Shown here: positions 6,747-9,820 of the stretch, piece after piece | Position numbering within the stretch: the first letter of the stretch is position 1 | Layout of the letters: each line of letters starts with the position of its first letter | Assembly (NCBI GenBank): GCA_003455945.1 | Contig: DMPQ01000472.1 | Location: 18,418 to 28,237, forward strand | Source of the DNA: Planctomycetaceae bacterium | GTDB lineage: Bacteria > Planctomycetota > Planctomycetia > Pirellulales > Pirellulaceae | Reading direction: 5' to 3' | Length of the DNA stretch: 9,820 bases | Program-made: the position numbers and the translations under genes | Notes under the pieces: generated by a model | What the model was told of the DNA's origin: nothing | Database searches by the model: none | Seen by the model: the letters and a program-made list of their open reading frames with translations, nothing else

Positions 6747-7754
6747 TCAGGCACCGTGCGAGAGGACGAGCTTCTTGAGCCCGTCGAGTGCCGACAGGAT
6801 CGCCTCGGGAGAGGTCTCGGCCCAACCGGCCGACCGGTGCCGGACGATCGCGACCTGAAACGCTTCGAGTGCCTCGGCCAGATCCTCGGGAAGTCGCCCG
6901 AGCTTTTCGAAGGCCGGCGTCGTCTCGGGAAGCGCCTCGCTCGGCTCGTCCTCTTCCGCGACGATCGATCCGCCGGAGGCGTCCTGGTCTTCGAGAAAGG
7001 CCTGATCGTCACCGAAGTCGGGCCCTTCCGAGCGCGGCCCGTCCGACGCCTCGTCGAACTCCCGAGCCCCCGGTTCCGCCCCCTTCGCCGGCTCGAAGTC
7101 CTCGTCCAGATCGGCCGCGACGACATCCGCCTCGGCCGGTTCCTGTCCGGCGATCGCGCCGAGCGTCTCCCAACGCTGACGTCGCATCCGCGACACGCTC
7201 CAGCCGTTGTCGAGCGAGCCCTGCAGCCACATCTCGGCATCGTCCCAGTCGAGCGCCGCCTGGAAGTGCGTCCAGAAGAGCCCCTCGTACGATCCGTGCA
7301 CCGATCCGAACCGCAGGAAGACGCGACGCAGGCGCCCGACATGCTGGCTCGTGACGCCGCCGACCAGACGCGACCAGACTTCGTCCGAGTACGCGGTCTG
7401 CGGAGCCCCCGAGTCGATCAGACTCTGGCGCCAATCGCAGATGATCCGCCCCTTCTCCCAATTGGTCGTGCTGACCAGGCGGTTCCAACGACCGATGAAC
7501 GGCTGCGACGTGCGGCCGGCGAAATCGAACGGATCGTCCTCGCCGAGCACCGCTCGTCCGAGATCCCCGTACGCGGCAGCGGCATTCGCCGTCCGCTCGT
7601 CGGTCGATTCCCCCGGCAGGTCGAACGGCACGTCCTCGTCGGTCGCCGTCGCGAAGTTCGACGCAAGTTCCTGCTCGTCGATCGGCGCCTCGTTCCCGTC
7701 CCACGTGTCGAACGGAACGTCGTGGTCTTGGTTCGAGAAGTCGTGCGGATCCAT
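6747..7754 (-). CDS. Protein of unknown function with three PFD motifs and a helical central domain
   Basis: The gene is well supported: ATG at 7754 preceded by AGGAG with a 5-nt spacer, and a 335-aa acidic product. Residues 1-85 are disordered and acidic, and hold three similar short motifs: DVPFD (12-16), DVPFD (41-45) and DDPFD (73-77). Residues 86-197 form a dense, probably all-helical, Trp-rich domain (NWEKGR 98-103, VGGVTSQHVGRLRRVF 131-146, WTHFQAALDW 161-170, GWSVSRMRRQRW 184-195). Residues 205-277 are again acidic and low in complexity. Residues 278-333 form a leucine-rich helical tail. I believe homologues of the central domain occur in other planctomycetes but know no function. The THF...ALDWDDAEMWL...NGWSV stretch recalls the SHY...L...A...GWSVR pattern of DUF1016 N-terminal and ParB-like helix-turn-helix proteins, which suggests DNA binding, but this is weak. 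There is no signal peptide or membrane helix. Confidence 0.8.
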   Translation of the reverse strand: MDPHDFSNQDHDVPFDTWDGNEAPIDEQELASNFATATDEDVPFDLPGESTDERTANAAAAYGDLGRAVLGEDDPFDFAGRTSQPFIGRWNRLVSTTNWEKGRIICDWRQSLIDSGAPQTAYSDEVWSRLVGGVTSQHVGRLRRVFLRFGSVHGSYEGLFWTHFQAALDWDDAEMWLQGSLDNGWSVSRMRRQRWETLGAIAGQEPAEADVVAADLDEDFEPAKGAEPGAREFDEASDGPRSEGPDFGDDQAFLEDQDASGGSIVAEEDEPSEALPETTPAFEKLGRLPEDLAEALEAFQVAIVRHRSAGWAETSPEAILSALDGLKKLVLSHGA

Positions 7755-7915
7755 CGTGACTCCTGTGGCAACGAAAAAGGGTCGGTCGAGCGAGCAGGCT
7801 AACCGCTCGTCGCCGAGATCGCATTCTCGCCCCTCGGGAATGTCGTAACCTCCCGCTTCATCGGCCGTTGAGTCGCCGGCGCACGGCGGTCACTGCTGGG
7901 GAAAACCTGTCGCGC

Positions 7916-7931
7916 TTCGCGGCGCCGCGAA
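7916..7931. repeat. 16-bp perfect palindrome
   Basis: TTCGCGGCGCCGCGAA reads the same on both strands. It sits about 160 bp upstream of the start of the minus-strand 335-aa gene. As DNA it could be a dimer-binding operator. As RNA it has no loop, so a hairpin is less natural. It is partly explained by high GC. Confidence 0.6.
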
Positions 7932-7966
7932 CGCCGATGGTGAGAGCCCCCGAGCTCGTTCGCCGA

Positions 7967-7985
7967 CCTTGCCGGTCAGGCAAGG
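7967..7985. repeat. 7-bp hairpin
   Basis: CCTTGCC (7967-7973) and GGCAAGG (7979-7985) are exact reverse complements around GGTCA. It lies 35 bp from the 16-bp palindrome. It could be part of a structured RNA or simply part of the repeat-rich spacer. Confidence 0.5.
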
Positions 7986-8157
7986 AGCGACGCGCCGGTG
8001 TCGATCTCGGAAAACGCGCGGTCCCCTGCGTAGGCCCGGCCACTGTGTGCCCGAGGCAGGTTTCGTGGCCTTGCCGAACAAGCTTCGCAGCGAGAACGGC
8101 ATTCGAGCGAAACCGACCTCGGTCGCACGAGATCAACATCGTCCCGAGACCGAATCA

Positions 8158-8249
8158 AGTCCCGCCAGGGACGGCCGACAATAGCCCACCGATTCATCGG
8201 TGGGTCAACCGGCACCGACGACGCGAAGCGAAGAGTCCCGTCAGGGACG
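8158..8249. repeat. REP-like element: two small hairpins flanking an 8-bp hairpin
   Basis: AGTCCCGCCAGGGACG (8158-8173) and AGTCCCGTCAGGGACG (8234-8249) are near-identical (one difference). Each forms a GTCCC/GGGAC stem with a 4-nt loop. Between them CCCACCGA (8185-8192) and TCGGTGGG (8197-8204) form a perfect 8-bp stem with loop TTCA. This arrangement resembles dispersed palindromic repeats seen between genes in planctomycete genomes (from memory, not searched), comparable in style to REP/BIME elements. It follows the patatin gene on the minus strand and could also end or stabilise that transcript. Confidence 0.65.
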
Positions 8250-8287
8250 AAAGAACGTGCGGCGCGAACGACGTGGCAGTGCACGAA

Positions 8288-8354
8288 GGACCCCTGCGCT
8301 TGGCGCTACGGGCTGGGGAGAACACGGGGGCCCCTTGCTCACGCTGCGGGCTGG
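8288..8354. repeat. Two divergent copies of a ~28-bp planctomycete-type repeat
   Basis: Copy A (8288-8316) and copy B (8328-8354) share CCCCT near the start and CGGGCTGG at the end, with a more variable middle (GCGCTTGGCGCTA against TGCTCACGCTG). On the minus strand copy B reads conceptually as ARSVSKGPP, a string I recall from many spurious planctomycete hypothetical proteins, which marks it as a dispersed DNA repeat. Copy A also contains a small GCGC-TTG-GCGC hairpin. The repeats end 24 bp before the patatin stop codon. Confidence 0.5.
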
Positions 8355-8377
8355 AAGGACTCGGGGACCGCGACGAT

Positions 8378-9820
8378 TCAGCGCCAGCGCCGCCGTGGTT
8401 CTCCTTCGATCCGATCGGCATCGGTCGAACGCAACCGACGATCGGGGACCGGAGGAGCAAGAGCGCTGCGCGCCGACCACCAACGATGCAGGGCGCCGAG
8501 CTGCACCTGCATCTCGCGACGGAACTCGACCATCCCGTCGGTCGGTTCGCTCGCTCGTCCCAGCTGACGCTGGAACTCCGGAGTCCCGCGGCGGTCGAAA
8601 TCCAGTTGCCCGCCGTCGCGCATCCGCTCGAACGGATAGACCAGCGCATAGACCTCTTCGGGAGTCAGGTACCAGCTGAGCGACGCGTCGCCGCGGAACG
8701 TGATCGTCTCGTGGCGGAAGAACGGAGTCGCCTCGCTCGGATCGTCCGGAAACGACTTGGCCATCGTCGCCAGCTGTTCGTCGCTCGAATGGACGATCTT
8801 CTGGAAGCCGTTGACCAGAAACCCGGTGACCGGAGTCATCCAGCCGTCCGACCACTTCGGTTCGCTCGCCGGCTTCGACTCGCGCGGATCCTCGCTCGAG
8901 ATGATCTGCAGGACGAGCACCCCCTGGAGCCGTCGCTGTTGGCGCCAGGTCGTCAGCAGGTCCCGATGGCGTTCGAGCCAACGGACCGCGACGTTCATGC
9001 CGTAGTTGTCGTAGTAGGCGGCGTCGCCGAGCGACCACTGCACCCGATCGACCGGCATCGCGATCGGCGGCGAGATCATCGGGAAGGTCGCGTTCAGACG
9101 CGCGGCGGTCGCCAGATCGAAGCGGTAGTTGAGACGATCCTCGATGATCCGCGCCTCGATCCCCGAGAGCGTGATCCGCTGCTCGCCACCGGTCCCCGCT
9201 TCCCCCTGCTCCATCGCCTCGTCGTACTCCAGCGACGAACCTCCCGGAGGGCGATCGCTCGGATCGGTCGGCCGAGGCATGTGACTGACCGTGAGCGGAG
9301 CGAGCGTCAGGTTGCTCATGAACAGCCGCCGGCCGTCTTCGAGGAGCGCCGGAGTGAAGATCAGCGACGGGCACCAGCCCGCCATCTCTCCCGCCTCGAG
9401 ATCGCGCAGCGGTCGTCGATAAGCGGACGACTCGCCGCCCGAGTTGCGGATCCACGTTCGCTGCAGAGTCTCGCCTCGATCCCGCCCGCCGAGAAACGGC
9501 AGGATCTGCCGCGGCAGATCGCGGAAACAGAGCGTGCGTGCGGTCGGCGTGAGCGAGTCGTGCGAAGAGATCTCGACCAGACGCTCGACCGGCAGCGGCT
9601 GGCCGTCCTGGCCGTGTCCCCAGCGAGCGGCCGGAGGTTCGAGCGTGCCGACGTAGTACGCCGCTCCGACCATCCCTCCCGATGCGCCGGTCACGACGCG
9701 CGTCCGATACGGGAACTCGGGAATCATCCGCTCCACCGCGCCGAGCACGGCGGTCGTCCAGATCTGCGCTCGGATCCCGCCGCCGCTGGTCGCCACCACG
9801 ACCAGGATCGCCGGCTCTCC
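8378..9820 (-). CDS. Patatin-like phospholipase (N-terminus outside window)
   Basis: The frame is open to the right edge, giving 480 visible residues that begin GEPAILVVVATSGGG. Counting from the edge, the oxyanion-hole glycine loop SGGGIRA is at 12-18, the nucleophile elbow GASGG at 45-49 (Ser47), and LNATFPMISPP at about 242-252 is the block that typically precedes the dyad in this family. GDAAYYDNYG at 265-274 carries the catalytic aspartate (Asp266), with DAA in place of the usual DG[GA]. This predicts a Ser-Asp dyad lipid acyl hydrolase that cleaves phospholipid or another lipid ester. The many charged and Pro-rich insertions are usual for large bacterial patatins. Any signal peptide or membrane anchor would be in the missing N-terminal part. 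The C-terminal 25 residues are Arg-rich and end next to the repeat region. No close upstream partner is visible. Confidence 0.85.
   Translation of the reverse strand, partial: GEPAILVVVATSGGGIRAQIWTTAVLGAVERMIPEFPYRTRVVTGASGGMVGAAYYVGTLEPPAARWGHGQDGQPLPVERLVEISSHDSLTPTARTLCFRDLPRQILPFLGGRDRGETLQRTWIRNSGGESSAYRRPLRDLEAGEMAGWCPSLIFTPALLEDGRRLFMSNLTLAPLTVSHMPRPTDPSDRPPGGSSLEYDEAMEQGEAGTGGEQRITLSGIEARIIEDRLNYRFDLATAARLNATFPMISPPIAMPVDRVQWSLGDAAYYDNYGMNVAVRWLERHRDLLTTWRQQRRLQGVLVLQIISSEDPRESKPASEPKWSDGWMTPVTGFLVNGFQKIVHSSDEQLATMAKSFPDDPSEATPFFRHETITFRGDASLSWYLTPEEVYALVYPFERMRDGGQLDFDRRGTPEFQRQLGRASEPTDGMVEFRREMQVQLGALHRWWSARSALAPPVPDRRLRSTDADRIEGEPRRRWR

Larger units (their letters stand above)
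7755..8377. other. Non-coding, repeat-rich intergenic region of about 620 bp
   Basis: No convincing gene lies here. Short open frames exist on both strands (for example minus 7890-8102, 70 codons), but they lack ribosome binding sites and are Arg/Pro/Ser-rich. The part nearest 7755 should hold the promoter of the 335-aa gene. From about 7880 onwards the sequence is full of inverted repeats: a 16-bp palindrome, a 7-bp hairpin, a doublet of small hairpins around an 8-bp stem, and two copies of a planctomycete-type repeat. All lie on the 3' side of the patatin gene and on the 5' side of the 335-aa gene. Confidence 0.6.

Noticed and set aside
5211..7802. An 863-codon open frame on the plus strand, antisense to the oxidoreductase and the 335-aa gene
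   Set aside because: It runs through two well-supported minus-strand genes and the gap between them, is rich in Arg and shows no domain. GC-rich codon bias removes stops from the antisense frame.
7900..8060. Cobalamin riboswitch suggested by GGCCACTGTG (8038-8047) and GGTGAGAGCCCC
   Set aside because: The B12 box is missing, the element order is wrong and no cobalamin-related gene follows on the plus strand.
7890..8102. A 70-codon minus-strand frame beginning MPFSLRSLFGK
   Set aside because: It has no ribosome binding site, an Arg/Pro/Ser-rich composition and lies across strong inverted repeats. It is kept only as a doubtful possibility in the non-coding region.
8241..9455. A 404-codon minus-strand open frame overlapping the patatin gene
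   Set aside because: The patatin frame holds all catalytic motifs. The other frame is Arg-rich and ends in conceptual translation of DNA repeats.

Overview
The window is GC-rich bacterial DNA that looks like a planctomycete (order Pirellulales or a relative). This is an inference from gene content, not from a marker gene. The clues are a secreted BON-domain protein with a glycine-rich linker, a large secreted DUF3352-like protein, a Gfo/Idh/MocA oxidoreductase, a 335-aa protein of a type I associate with planctomycetes, and dispersed stem-loop repeats whose conceptual translation includes 'ARSVSKGPP', a string I recall from planctomycete hypothetical proteins. No rRNA, tRNA, CRISPR array, transposase or prophage gene is visible.

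Layout, left to right. (1) 1-2239, plus strand: the 3' end of a small membrane protein; then a two-gene unit of a DUF423 membrane protein and an EboE-type TIM-barrel protein, joined by an ATGA stop/start overlap. (2) 2211-4112, minus strand: a 633-aa exported protein whose 3' end overlaps the end of eboE by 29 bp. (3) 4113-4602: a 490-bp divergent intergenic region with several inverted repeats and a plausible sigma70-type promoter for the rightward gene. (4) 4603-5214, plus strand: an exported BON-domain protein, followed by a strong terminator-like hairpin (5263-5293) shared with the convergent next gene. (5) 5322-7754, minus strand: a Gfo/Idh/MocA oxidoreductase and, upstream of it, an unrecognised 335-aa protein; a perfect 12-bp stem-loop lies between them. 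(6) 7755-8377: about 620 bp without a convincing gene. It holds a 16-bp perfect palindrome, a 7-bp hairpin, a REP-like doublet around an 8-bp hairpin, and two copies of a roughly 28-bp repeat. (7) 8378-9820, minus strand: a patatin-like phospholipase cut by the right edge.

Most of these are accessory or housekeeping genes that do not form one pathway. The observations most worth a second look are the eboE gene apparently outside a full ebo cluster and coupled to DUF423, the 335-aa PFD-motif protein of unknown function, and the structured non-coding region 7858-8354. I saw no defence system, biosynthetic cluster or mobile element that I could defend.
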